Assembly: GCA_017432895.1 (NCBI GenBank)
Contig: JAFRIG010000072.1
Location: forward strand, 1 to 44,413
DNA length: 44,413 nucleotides
Source: Erysipelotrichaceae bacterium
Lineage (GTDB): Bacteria; Bacillota_I; Bacilli_A; Erysipelotrichales; Erysipelotrichaceae
Direction: 5' to 3'
The position numbers and the translations under genes are program-made. Under the pieces are notes generated by a model. It saw only the letters and a program-made list of their open reading frames with translations. It was not told the DNA's origin and did no database searches. Positions 8,507-16,465 of this stretch are shown here, piece by piece. Each line of letters opens with the position of its first letter. Position 1 is the stretch's first letter.

Positions 8507-9511
8507 ATGCTGAACTCAAAAAAGATCCTTATAACCGGAAGCTGCGGCTTCATCGGTTCCTATCTCACGATGAGATTGTTACAAGAATACGATGTTCATA
8601 TCGTCGGTGTCGACAATATGAACGATTATTACGATGTGTCTTTAAAGGAATATCGTCTAAGAAAGATCAATGAATTAAATAAAGATTTCACTTTCATCAA
8701 AGGCGATATCTCAAACAAGGCTTTTATCGATGAACTGTTTGAAAAATATCATTTCGACCTGGTCGTCAATCTGGCTGCCCAGGCAGGGGTAAGGTATTCG
8801 ATCGACAATCCCGGTGTCTATATCGAGTCCAATGTCATCGGTTTCTACAATATATTGGAAGCGCTAAGGCATAATCCGGTGGAACATCTGATCTACGCTT
8901 CGAGCTCTTCGGTCTATGGCGGCAATAAGAAGATCCCGTTTTCCACGGATGACAAGGTCGACAATCCCGTCTCGCTTTATGCCGCAACCAAGAAGACCAA
9001 TGAGCTGATGGCCTACACCTATACTCATCTATATGGGATCAAGAGCACGGGATTGCGTTTCTTTACGGTCTATGGTCCGGCGGGCCGACCCGATATGGCC
9101 TACTTCTCTTTCACCAATAAACTGCTTAAAGGTGAGAAGATCAAGATCTTCAACTATGGCAATTGTGAAAGAGACTTCACCTATGTCGATGATATCGTGG
9201 AAGGGATCATCAGGATCATGGATAAAGGCCCAAAAGAAGACTACAATCTCTACAATATCGGCAACAATCATCCGGAGAATCTGATGACTTTCGTCAATAC
9301 GTTAGGCGAGTGTTTAAAGAAAAACGGACTGTTGAGTGAGGATTTCGATCTGGATGAGCACATGGAACTGGTGGCGATGCAGCCTGGGGATGTGCCGGTG
9401 ACTTATGCGGATACATTGCCTTTGGAGAAAGACTACGGTTTCAAGCCGGATACGTCTTTAAGGGATGGTCTTGACCGCTTTGCGGCATGGCATAAGGAAT
9501 ATTACAGATAG
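8507..9511 (+). CDS. NAD-dependent epimerase, UDP-glucuronate 4-epimerase-like
   Basis: The 334-residue extended SDR has the Rossmann motif GSCGFIGSYL near the N-terminus, the segment DNMNDYYDVSLKEYRL typical of UDP-glucuronate 4-epimerases (CapI/GAE type), the catalytic SSSSVYG Ser and the YAATK Tyr/Lys pair. It would convert UDP-glucuronate into UDP-galacturonate, using the product of the divergent Ugd, for capsule or other surface glycans. The ATG at 8507 has AGAGG only one base upstream, so normal Shine-Dalgarno initiation is unlikely. The stop codon lies inside the 8-bp direct repeat that borders the mobile block, and its likely native terminator is now 15.8 kb away at 25303. Substrate specificity is inferred from motif and context. 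Confidence 0.9.
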   Translation: MLNSKKILITGSCGFIGSYLTMRLLQEYDVHIVGVDNMNDYYDVSLKEYRLRKINELNKDFTFIKGDISNKAFIDELFEKYHFDLVVNLAAQAGVRYSIDNPGVYIESNVIGFYNILEALRHNPVEHLIYASSSSVYGGNKKIPFSTDDKVDNPVSLYAATKKTNELMAYTYTHLYGIKSTGLRFFTVYGPAGRPDMAYFSFTNKLLKGEKIKIFNYGNCERDFTYVDDIVEGIIRIMDKGPKEDYNLYNIGNNHPENLMTFVNTLGECLKKNGLLSEDFDLDEHMELVAMQPGDVPVTYADTLPLEKDYGFKPDTSLRDGLDRFAAWHKEYYR

Positions 9512-9514
9512 CAG
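9507..9514 (+). repeat. Left target-site duplication GATAGCAG
   Basis: GATAGCAG directly precedes the first IS end at 9515 and is repeated exactly at 25295-25302, directly after the last IS end. Eight bases is the target duplication length known for IS66-family elements. Confidence 0.85.
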
Positions 9515-9604
9515 GTTACTGTTCACGCCCTGTAAAAAAGCTGATCATACAAAAAGCCGCAATTCATCATCACAAAAACAGCGTTAGATGAAATGCGGCT
9601 TTTT
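9515..9604 (-). mobile_element. Solo IS66-like end (truncated IS copy)
   Basis: About 90 bases match 23137-23225 nearly base for base, including the terminal GTTACTGTTCAC and an 18-bp-arm hairpin. Differences are G for A at the 13th base, one extra A in the A-run and one extra T at the inner end. Similarity stops at the T-run near 9604, and the sequence then enters a truncated antitoxin gene. The hairpin (9551-9568 with 9587-9604) has A- and T-runs on both sides and probably serves as a terminator for the epimerase gene now. Confidence 0.9.
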
Positions 9605-9670
9605 TACAAACAGGCTGAAAAAGGAGAAACTGCTAAAACATCCATTGAGGAGCTGGAATCTTTTGAGTGA
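9605..9670 (+). pseudogene. Truncated antitoxin (C-terminal 21 codons)
   Basis: The frame ending at the TGA at 9668-9670 encodes YKQAEKGETAKTSIEELESF plus a final Glu, resembling the C-terminal tail of a YefM/RelB-type antitoxin. Upstream it runs straight into the IS end, so the DNA-binding N-terminus and promoter are gone. The stop overlaps the GTG start of the toxin gene, the usual coupling of such modules. Identity as an antitoxin is inferred from position and tail composition. Confidence 0.65.
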
Positions 9671-9930
9671 AGAACATCATATGGACTCAGACCGCATGGA
9701 ATCAATATGCATACTGGCAGAAAACGGATAAAAAGATCGTAAAAAGAATAAATGAACTGATCATAGATATCAGTAGAAACGGGCTTTTAAACGGTATTGA
9801 AAAGCCAGAACCTTTGAAAAATATCAAAGCATGCAGCAGAAGGATCAATGACGAACATAGATTGATCTACAATTCTGGCGACAATAACGACCTGATCATA
9901 TATGCATGCTTAGGACACTATGAAAAATGA
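9667..9930 (+). CDS. yoeB: Txe/YoeB-family endoribonuclease toxin, orphaned
   Basis: The 87-residue protein starts at GTG and follows the YoeB pattern throughout: IIWTQTAWNQYAYWQKTDKK, then KPEPLK with Glu48, then RRINDEHRLIY with Arg65, and a C-terminal His84 in LGHYEK. These correspond to the E. coli YoeB catalytic residues Glu46, Arg65 and His83. Intact YoeB cleaves mRNA on the ribosome at the A site. Its antitoxin partner is cut by the IS end, so an uninhibited active toxin would be expected to be harmful; the gene is probably silent, weak, or neutralised by an antitoxin encoded elsewhere. A GAAA-loop terminator follows. Confidence 0.88.
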   Translation: MKNIIWTQTAWNQYAYWQKTDKKIVKRINELIIDISRNGLLNGIEKPEPLKNIKACSRRINDEHRLIYNSGDNNDLIIYACLGHYEK

Positions 9931-9948
9931 TGATCAGTTTTGATAGGC

Positions 9949-9968
9949 ACCGCTGAAAGGCGGTTTTT
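9949..9968 (+). terminator. Terminator after yoeB
   Basis: ACCGCT pairs with GGCGGT around the tetraloop GAAA and runs into TTTTT. Confidence 0.8.
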
Positions 9969-10060
9969 CTATTCAGATCAGAATGATGTACGTGTTTACA
10001 ATATGAGCCTGCCCATTTGTCATAAAAAAGAAAAGACCTCATAGGATCATGGAGATCACA

Positions 10061-10069
10061 TGATATACT
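10061..10069 (+). promoter_or_regulatory. Extended -10 promoter for the CxxC-repeat protein
   Basis: TGATATACT matches TG-n-TATACT. It overlaps the right arm of an inverted repeat ATCATG-N7-CATGAT just upstream. A start near 10077 leaves about 34 bases of leader with AGGAG at 10099-10103. Confidence 0.5.
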
Positions 10070-10110
10070 TGAATTAATCGTTTTGATCTACAGTAAATAG
10101 GAGAACCAAT

Positions 10111-11703
10111 ATGAAGAAGCTGATCATACAGTTTTTGTCGTTGATAATGATATTCACCTGTTTTTCTTATGCGCTTATATTTGACCATCAACATGGTGAC
10201 GAAGATGAACAGTTCTTCCATGTACATATCCATGAGATAAATGCGATCGATCACGGAACATGCCCAAACTGCGGTGAACCGCGTACCGGATATATTGTAT
10301 CAGAAGCAACCTGTACGACCAATGGATTAGCATATGCGTATTGCAACATAATGGGTTGCATGAATTGGGGGATGGAAGAAGGAATCATCATTCCGGCCCT
10401 CGGCCACGACTTCTCGGTGCTTAGATCCGTGACTGAACCGACATGTATCGAAGGCGGCGTGTATGTCTACGAATGTTCCCGCTGTTCAGCGACGACAAGT
10501 TCCTATCCGGCAGCCCTGGGCCACAACTACAAGTCAAAGGTCACCAAGGAAGCCACCTGCACGGAAGACGGCATCCGCACATACACCTGTTCCAGATGCA
10601 ACGACAGATATACAAGAAAGATCGAGGCATTAGGTCATGACATGCAGACTGAAGAGGTGGAGCCTACCTGCACGGATGAGGGACAGATCGAGGCTGTCTG
10701 CAAGAGGTGCAATGAGACAGTGATAGAAAAGACAGCAGCTCTTGGTCACAAGTATCCCAAGGAGTGGACAAGGGAAAAGGATCCGTCCTACACTACGGAA
10801 GGCCTTGAATACAAGCTGTGCGAAAGATGCGGCGATCGCATCGAGCAGACCATACCGAGGCTTGACATGACCCCTGTCCTTGTCACCGACGGAGGTAGTG
10901 TCGCAGCCGTTGCGGCGGCCGCCGGCCTGTGGCGGTATCTGGCAAGGAAGAAAAAGCTGGCGAAGAAGGCGCTTGAGAAGATGAAGCCTGACTTTGAAGA
11001 CAAGACGCTCGTCTTCTGCAGCTCAGATGAAGAGCTTCTGAAGAAGCTGAAGGACAAGGACTTCCTGCAGATCAATGCCTGCGAATACGAGGACCTGGAG
11101 ACCTGTGTCGAGGAGAACGAACCTGTTCTGATTTTCCTGGATGTCATGGATGATGAAAGACTGGATGACCTCTGGAAGAAGAGGGAGGGCGAAGCCCTTT
11201 CTTCTCAGACCTGGGCCTACCTGGTCGGCAAGGAATACCTCGACGAGAACAAGGAAAAGCTAGACGGGATGGTCGAGGCCAAGGAGATCATAGCTTATGG
11301 TCAGCACGGCGCCAAGCCGGATACCAACATGGTCAAGCTGGTCCTGCCTGTCCTCAAGCCGAACATGAAGTCGGATGAGCAGCTGGGCAATATCGGCATG
11401 ATCGCCGATGCCTTAGGCATACCTGGCATTTCATCGCTGATCGATGTCTATCTTTCCGGAAGGGACATCAAGGCCACTCTGGAATCGGAAGAGATCGGTG
11501 TCTCAGAGACAGCGACCATCATCTCCGACATCGCTTCCATACTGGGTCTTGACAATGTGGCATCCGTGGCGGGCCTTGTGGGTGATGTGGATTCCATCAA
11601 GGCGGCATTGGACAAGGAAGCAGGTGCCAATGAAAAGAAGTCCGGCATCGACGGTGCCAAGGACATCGTTGAAGTTGTATCGGATGTCATCAGTAAGGAT
11701 TAG
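10111..11703 (+). CDS. Membrane protein with extracellular CxxC repeats and a cytoplasmic domain
   Basis: This 530-residue protein starts after AGGAG with seven bases of spacing. It has a signal-anchor-like N-terminus (about 1-25), then five tandem repeats of roughly 40 residues (about 60-250) with the pattern (E/D)xTCTxxG...CxxC...ALGH. The first repeat is irregular and the fifth lacks the lead Cys and final GH. A short Ala/Gly-rich membrane segment (about 263-281) is followed by a Lys-rich stop and a cytoplasmic region of about 245 residues. That region has no motif I can name; its first part (LVFCSS...LIFLDVMDDE) alternates strands and helices like a receiver fold, which is only a guess. 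Such Cys-pair repeats are common in surface proteins of Clostridia and Erysipelotrichia. Confidence 0.75.
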   Translation: MKKLIIQFLSLIMIFTCFSYALIFDHQHGDEDEQFFHVHIHEINAIDHGTCPNCGEPRTGYIVSEATCTTNGLAYAYCNIMGCMNWGMEEGIIIPALGHDFSVLRSVTEPTCIEGGVYVYECSRCSATTSSYPAALGHNYKSKVTKEATCTEDGIRTYTCSRCNDRYTRKIEALGHDMQTEEVEPTCTDEGQIEAVCKRCNETVIEKTAALGHKYPKEWTREKDPSYTTEGLEYKLCERCGDRIEQTIPRLDMTPVLVTDGGSVAAVAAAAGLWRYLARKKKLAKKALEKMKPDFEDKTLVFCSSDEELLKKLKDKDFLQINACEYEDLETCVEENEPVLIFLDVMDDERLDDLWKKREGEALSSQTWAYLVGKEYLDENKEKLDGMVEAKEIIAYGQHGAKPDTNMVKLVLPVLKPNMKSDEQLGNIGMIADALGIPGISSLIDVYLSGRDIKATLESEEIGVSETATIISDIASILGLDNVASVAGLVGDVDSIKAALDKEAGANEKKSGIDGAKDIVEVVSDVISKD

Positions 11704-11792
11704 GATTAAGAAAAGGCTGCATGGCGAGCCTGCTGAAAAACCCCGATGTTGGTCGCAGGCAAACTGTGCGGATAACTCGAAGTCTCTAAAAG

Positions 11793-11819
11793 CCCGTTGG
11801 AATTAACCAATGGGTTTTT
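11793..11819 (+). terminator. Terminator upstream of the small RHH-like gene
   Basis: CCCGTTGG pairs with CCAATGGG (one G-T pair) around AATTAA and is followed by TTTTT. The 90 bases between it and the CxxC-repeat gene hold nothing I recognise. Confidence 0.8.
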
Positions 11820-11829
11820 ATTAATCTTC

Positions 11830-11858
11830 TTTACACTAGCAGCTAGTTATGATATAAT
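11830..11858 (+). promoter_or_regulatory. Sigma-A promoter with an internal palindrome
   Basis: TTTACA (11830-11835) and TATAAT (11853-11858) are exactly 17 bases apart. Inside the spacer is the 13-bp palindrome ACTAGC-A-GCTAGT (11835-11847), well placed for a repressor. The downstream gene encodes a small ribbon-helix-helix-like protein, so autorepression is a reasonable inference. Confidence 0.8.
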
Positions 11859-11883
11859 GGAATCAGATAAAGGAAACATTTTT

Positions 11884-12087
11884 ATGAGCGAAAACAGATT
11901 CGATAAAGCAAGATACGATATGGATTATCAGAAGAGCCATAAGACAAGGATGACCTTATGGTTCAATAACGATAAGGACTCTGACATTCTTGAATGGCTG
12001 AATAATATTGATACGAACAAATCCGAATACATCAGGGATCTCATACGTCAGGATATAAGCAGAAACAATAAAAAGAAAGGAAGATGA
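11884..12087 (+). CDS. Small ribbon-helix-helix-like protein
   Basis: The ATG at 11884 follows AAGGA with about ten bases of spacing and gives 67 residues; an in-frame upstream extension would cross the promoter. The sequence is charged and ends in basic residues. The central part (KTRMTLWFNNDKDSDILEWL, then NKSEYIRDLIRQDI) has the beta-strand plus two-helix layout and the SEYIRDLI block typical of RHH DNA-binding antitoxins or plasmid-type regulators. No partner toxin follows; the next gene is a deaminase. It may repress its own promoter. Confidence 0.65.
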   Translation: MSENRFDKARYDMDYQKSHKTRMTLWFNNDKDSDILEWLNNIDTNKSEYIRDLIRQDISRNNKKKGR

Positions 12088-12170
12088 CCGCATGATCAGA
12101 AACATCGTATGCTTATCCTTTGCGTTTTGTCTTTTGATGTGTTAAACATAGCTTATCAAAGGAGAGAGGA

Positions 12171-13923
12171 ATGAAAACCAAGGAAGAGAAACTTGAACTG
12201 ATCAAAGCGGCGATGGGTGAGATCGCTTGCGACAGCACATTTGTCAACGTAAGATTTGTCAACGTTTTTACCGGTGAGATCTATCCGGCGGAAGTCGATG
12301 TCTATAAGGGTTATGTCATTCATGTACGGAAAGATGAAAAAGCGATCCTGCCGTCAAAAGAAGTGATCGATGCCAAAGGCTTATACATGATCCCGGGCTA
12401 TGTCGATCCGCATATGCATATCGAATCGACGATGCTGATACCGGAGAATTTCGCGAGAGTCTCTGTTCCCTGGGGAACGACCTGTATCAACCACGATCTC
12501 CATGAGATCGGAAATGTTTTGGGCATTGACGGCATCCGTTTTATGATCGAAAACGGAAACAAGACCCGCCAGAGACAATACGCAATGGCTTCTTCCTGCG
12601 TTCCGGCAGTTGTGAACCTGGAGAATGCGGGAGCTTCCTTTACATCCAAAGAAATTTCAGAACTGCTGGATCTTGAAAACGTGACGGCAGTCGCCGAGAT
12701 CATGGACTTTGTCGGTGTCATCAAAGGCGACAAGCGCATGCACGGCATCATCGAAGCAGGCCTTGAAAAGAACGCCTTCCTGCAAGGCCATTGTCCGGGA
12801 CTTGCCGGTGCAGGCCTTGATGCCTATGCGATCTCCGGCATCGAGTCGGACCATGAGACCAGTACGCCAAAGGAAGTTGTCGACCCGTCTGCGGCTGGGC
12901 ATGCATACGGATCTGAAGTCTTCTTCCCTGGTTGACAATTTCAAAGAACTGGTCAAAGCCTTCGATCAGGTCAGATACCATGATCACATCTCCTTCTGTA
13001 CGGATGATGTCCACGTCGTTGACCTGCTGAAGGTCGGACACATGAATCATCTGGTCAGACAGGCCATCGAATACGGTGTCGATCCGGTCGATGCGATCCG
13101 CATGGCCACCATCAATCCGGCAAAAGAAGAACGTCTCACAGACATCGGTGCGATCGCTCCGGGCTATCATGCGGATTTCCAGCTTGTGGAAAAGCTCGAT
13201 GGTGAACAGCCGGTGCAGGTCTACATCGATGGAAAACTCGTCGCGGAAAACGGAGAATACCTTGGTGAAGCGTATAAAAACGATGAGGTCTTTGAAAATA
13301 CCGTGCACACAGACTGGATCACTTCCTACGAAGATCTCCTGCTGAAAACGGAGGAAAAGGAAAGCGTAGAGGTCAATGTCGTCGTTCCATCGGATGGAGG
13401 AAACATCATCCGTCATGTGGAATGCGAAGAACTGAAAGTTGAAGATGGCTGTGTCTCAATTGAGGGAAGAGAGGATCTTTCCTACGTCTGTGTCATCAAC
13501 CGCCACCATCTGAAAAACAAGACGATCGGAGTCATCAAGGGCTTCGGTTTAAAGGAAGGTGCGATCGGCTGCACGATCTCGCATGACTCGCACAACCTCG
13601 TGCTGGTCTATAAGAACGCAAAAGATGCCTTCATTACTTTGAAGAAACTCGAAGAAGCAGGCGGCGGCATGGCCTTAGTCTGTGATGGAGAAGTAAGAAA
13701 TGTTCTGCCATTGCCTGTTGCCGGACTCATGTCGGACAAACCGGCCGAAGAAGTTGGCAGGGAACTGCTCGCCTACCAGGAAGTCTATTACCGGATGATG
13801 GAAGGAAACGCCAACCTGCTTTCGATCTCATTAATGTCGTTAACGGCTTTGCCAGGTGTCATTATCACGGATAAAGGACTTGCGGATGGACTTTCCCAGA
13901 CCTTCATTCCGGTCTTTGCGTAA
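12171..13923 (+). pseudogene. ade: Adenine deaminase, disrupted by a +1 frameshift
   Basis: Two overlapping frames together cover a full adenine deaminase of about 583 residues. The first (12171-12935) begins after AAAGGAGAGAGG and carries the metal motif VDPHMHIEST and the conserved QGHCPGLAGAGLDAYAISGI. The second resumes with RLRLGM and continues with CTDDVHVVDLL, the substrate-binding C-terminal domain and its ending. At 12884-12886 the run CCC has one base too many: removing one C joins VVD directly to RLRLGM. The enzyme would convert adenine to hypoxanthine and ammonia. Either the gene is dead or this is a homopolymer error in the assembly. Confidence 0.88.
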
Positions 13924-14034
13924 GAAAAGAAAAAAACTTCTGCGAACAAAACAGATTCTTCTTGAAAATCATTTTTAATCATCTTAGTCTTTGATTAAGG
14001 ACGTCCGAATCTTAATCAGGAGGAGGAAATTGCA

Positions 14035-15024
14035 GTGAAAAAAGAAGAATTGCACAGGTTTATCTGTGACAGCAAAGGAAACGAAAGCAACATCACTCAG
14101 ATCTGTGTGATGAAAGACGGAAAGTTTATCTATGAGGACAGCTGGCGTGGTTTTACAGGCGATGATGCGGCGAATGTCAATTCCGTGACCAAGGGCATCA
14201 TGGCCTTGCTTGCAGGAATTGCCCTGGATCAGGGATCAATCCGAAGTCTTGATCAGAAAGTGATGGACTTTTTTCCGGATTATTCGCCTAAGCGGGGCGA
14301 AACGACCATCTATGATGTGACGATCAGACATCTTTTGACCATGACTGCTCCCTATAAAGGAAAGTCGGAACCCTGGAAAAAGGTGTGCACGTCGAAAGAC
14401 TGGACACTTGCGATCCTTGATTCTTTGGGAGGACGCAAGGGGATCACAGGAGAATTCCGATACGCGACCCTTGGTATTCAGATCCTGGCCGGGATCATCG
14501 AACGCTCATGCAGGGAAAAGTCCATTGATTTTGCTAACCGGAATCTGTTTGTACCTCTGGGATTGCCTGAGAGGATCCCGCATGGCGACAGTTCCAAAGA
14601 GGATCAGTTCGATTTTCTTATGAACAAGGATCCAAGAACTTATGAATGGTATTGCGATCCCAAAGGAGCAGTTACGGCCGGCTGGGGTCTTTGCATGTCG
14701 GCAAGAGACATGGCGATCATCGGTGAACTGCTTCTGAATGAGGGGCTCTATGATGACAAGGTGATCATCTCTAAAGAATATCTGGAAGATATGTTAAGGC
14801 CGCATGTGAAGCTGGGCGAACGATTTGCCTTCATGAATTACGGCTACTTGTGGTATAAGCCGTTTGACGACAGAGAAGTCTATGCGGCGATTGGTGACAG
14901 CGGCAACATCATCTATGTGAACAAAGAGAAAATGATATCCCTGGGGATCACCGGGACCTTCAAGCCTAGGATCTTTGACAGAGTCCGCTTCATTGAAGAG
15001 ACGCTGCTTCCGGTGATAAGATAA
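14035..15024 (+). CDS. Cytosolic serine hydrolase, beta-lactamase/DD-peptidase fold
   Basis: The start is GTG at 14035 with AGGAGG at 14021-14026, spacing eight. The 329-residue protein has the class C-type motif SVTK (nucleophile Ser50, Lys53), a candidate YxN-like motif in FRYATLGIQIL, and a C-terminal GDSGNIIYV strand in the position of the KTG/HxG box. There is no signal peptide, so it probably acts inside the cell as an esterase or peptidase (PF00144-like) rather than as a beta-lactamase. It stands alone between the ade pseudogene and a terminator. Confidence 0.82.
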   Translation: MKKEELHRFICDSKGNESNITQICVMKDGKFIYEDSWRGFTGDDAANVNSVTKGIMALLAGIALDQGSIRSLDQKVMDFFPDYSPKRGETTIYDVTIRHLLTMTAPYKGKSEPWKKVCTSKDWTLAILDSLGGRKGITGEFRYATLGIQILAGIIERSCREKSIDFANRNLFVPLGLPERIPHGDSSKEDQFDFLMNKDPRTYEWYCDPKGAVTAGWGLCMSARDMAIIGELLLNEGLYDDKVIISKEYLEDMLRPHVKLGERFAFMNYGYLWYKPFDDREVYAAIGDSGNIIYVNKEKMISLGITGTFKPRIFDRVRFIEETLLPVIR

Positions 15025-15049
15025 AAAACAAAAGAAAACAAATGATAAG

Positions 15050-15100
15050 ACCCTTTTTTCAAAGATGATCAGACCTCTTCTTTGATGAAAAGGGTTTTTA
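15050..15100 (+). terminator. Terminator after the serine hydrolase
   Basis: ACCCTTTT (15050-15057) pairs with AAAAGGGT (15088-15095), with inner pairing TCAAAG/CTTTGA, then a T-run. The arms are A/T-rich on both sides. Confidence 0.75.
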
Positions 15101-15217
15101 TATGGAAAAAGCGGTATACCGGAAATGTCCTGCTCAATTATAATAATCTTAAGGGTATCTGAAAAAATGGACAGGCAGCGTTTCTCAAGTTGAGGATAAA
15201 AATAAGGTTTAAAACTT

Positions 15218-15223
15218 TATAAT
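15218..15223 (+). promoter_or_regulatory. -10 box for the GAF-ABC operon
   Basis: A perfect TATAAT lies about 30 bases before the start codon, after the preceding terminator. No good -35 is visible at 17 bases; TTGAGG at 15190-15195 is 22 bases away. An activator may be needed. Confidence 0.5.
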
Positions 15224-15255
15224 GAATTATAAGATCTCTGAAAAGGAGGATGATT

Positions 15256-16464
15256 GTGGCTGATTCCCGTTTTGTAAGCTGTGTCTGGCAGATCATGGAT
15301 GAACTATCCAGGTCTGATCAGCTGGAAAGCTCTCTTGAAACTTGTATAGAAATTTTAGCGAATGCCGTCAAATGTGAAAGCGGATCGATCTGGATGCGCA
15401 ATACCGTTGACAACCGTTTTTATATCGTTGCTTCCAAAGGCGAAAACGATGTGTCCGGTACATCGACCGGTGCCGATGACAGCTTCATCGGCAAGATCGT
15501 CAAAAAAGGCGAAACGGTATTCATCGAAGACTGCATGAAATATCCGGAGATCAGCGAGGACAAGTTTTTCTCAACGCTGTTTGGAAGAAATGCCGTACTG
15601 GTCCCGTTGAAATCGCCTTATGCGACACTTGGATGCCTGCAGTTAAACGATGTTGCGGGAGCTTTGAATGAGGAAGATCAGAAACTGCTGGAAAACTGCT
15701 CGGCTCTGATCGCCCTGGATATCGAAGATAAAGGTCTGACCTTCTCGCCGGACAAGGACAGGATACCGCTTCTGTCATTGAAGGGTGTCGTCAAGGAATT
15801 CCAGTCCGGCGAAGAGATGAGACGGATCTTAAAAGGCATCGATCTCAATGTCTATGAGGGCGAGCTTTTGGTCGTCTTAGGTGAATCGGGATGCGGCAAA
15901 TCCACGATGCTGAATATCATCGGCGGTATGGACCAGCTAAGCGAAGGGCAATTGATTGTCGAAGGAAGAGACTTCTCGCATCCAAGCGAAGATGAACTGA
16001 CGCAATATCGAAGAGACTACATCGGTTTCATCTTCCAGTCCTACAATCTGATGCCAAATCTCAATGCCTTGGAGAATGTTGAATTCATTGCCGAGATCTC
16101 GCAGAATCCGCGAGACCCGATGGAGTGTCTTGACCTGGTGGGTCTGAAAGACAAGTGGAACCGTTATCCTTCCGCAATGTCCGGAGGCCAGCAGCAGCGT
16201 ATCTGCATCGCCAGAGTCATATCCAAGGAACCTAAGATCATACTGGCCGATGAGCCGACAGCGGCTCTTGACTTTGAGACCGGACAGGGCGTTCTGAAAG
16301 CCATCGAAAACATCGTCAAGAATGAAAAGAAGACCGTCATCATGGTCACCCATAACGTTGAGATCGCCAAGATGGCGAACCGCGTCATCCGTTTGAAGAA
16401 CGGTCTGATCTCATCCGTACGCATCAACTTCAACCCGCTTAGAGCGGAGGACCTGGTCTGGTAA
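15256..16464 (+). CDS. GAF-domain/ABC ATPase fusion (MacB/LolD-type)
   Basis: The GTG at 15256 is chosen because AAGGAGG (15243-15249) ends six bases before it, while an in-frame ATG at 15250 abuts the ribosome site. The 402-residue protein has an N-terminal GAF-like sensor domain (about 10-155, with the typical segment ESGSIWM and ending VPLKSP...GCLQL) and a complete ABC ATPase: Walker A GESGCGKST (209-217), Q-loop FQSYNL, signature SGGQQQR (309-315), Walker B ILADEPT and the H-loop His in VTHNV. The ATPase half is the type that powers FtsX/MacB permeases. One base separates its stop from the giant permease gene. A GAF domain on such an ATPase is unusual; the ligand is unknown. Confidence 0.92.
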   Translation: MADSRFVSCVWQIMDELSRSDQLESSLETCIEILANAVKCESGSIWMRNTVDNRFYIVASKGENDVSGTSTGADDSFIGKIVKKGETVFIEDCMKYPEISEDKFFSTLFGRNAVLVPLKSPYATLGCLQLNDVAGALNEEDQKLLENCSALIALDIEDKGLTFSPDKDRIPLLSLKGVVKEFQSGEEMRRILKGIDLNVYEGELLVVLGESGCGKSTMLNIIGGMDQLSEGQLIVEGRDFSHPSEDELTQYRRDYIGFIFQSYNLMPNLNALENVEFIAEISQNPRDPMECLDLVGLKDKWNRYPSAMSGGQQQRICIARVISKEPKIILADEPTAALDFETGQGVLKAIENIVKNEKKTVIMVTHNVEIAKMANRVIRLKNGLISSVRINFNPLRAEDLVW

Positions 16465-16465
16465 G

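Noticed and set aside
12091..12144. 17-codon frame between the RHH-like gene and ade
   Set aside because: It is too short, with no ribosome site and no sign of a leader-peptide attenuator.
12709..12887. Separate gene start within the adenine deaminase region
   Set aside because: The residues before RLRLGM in this frame resemble no family; only the part after the frameshift is deaminase.
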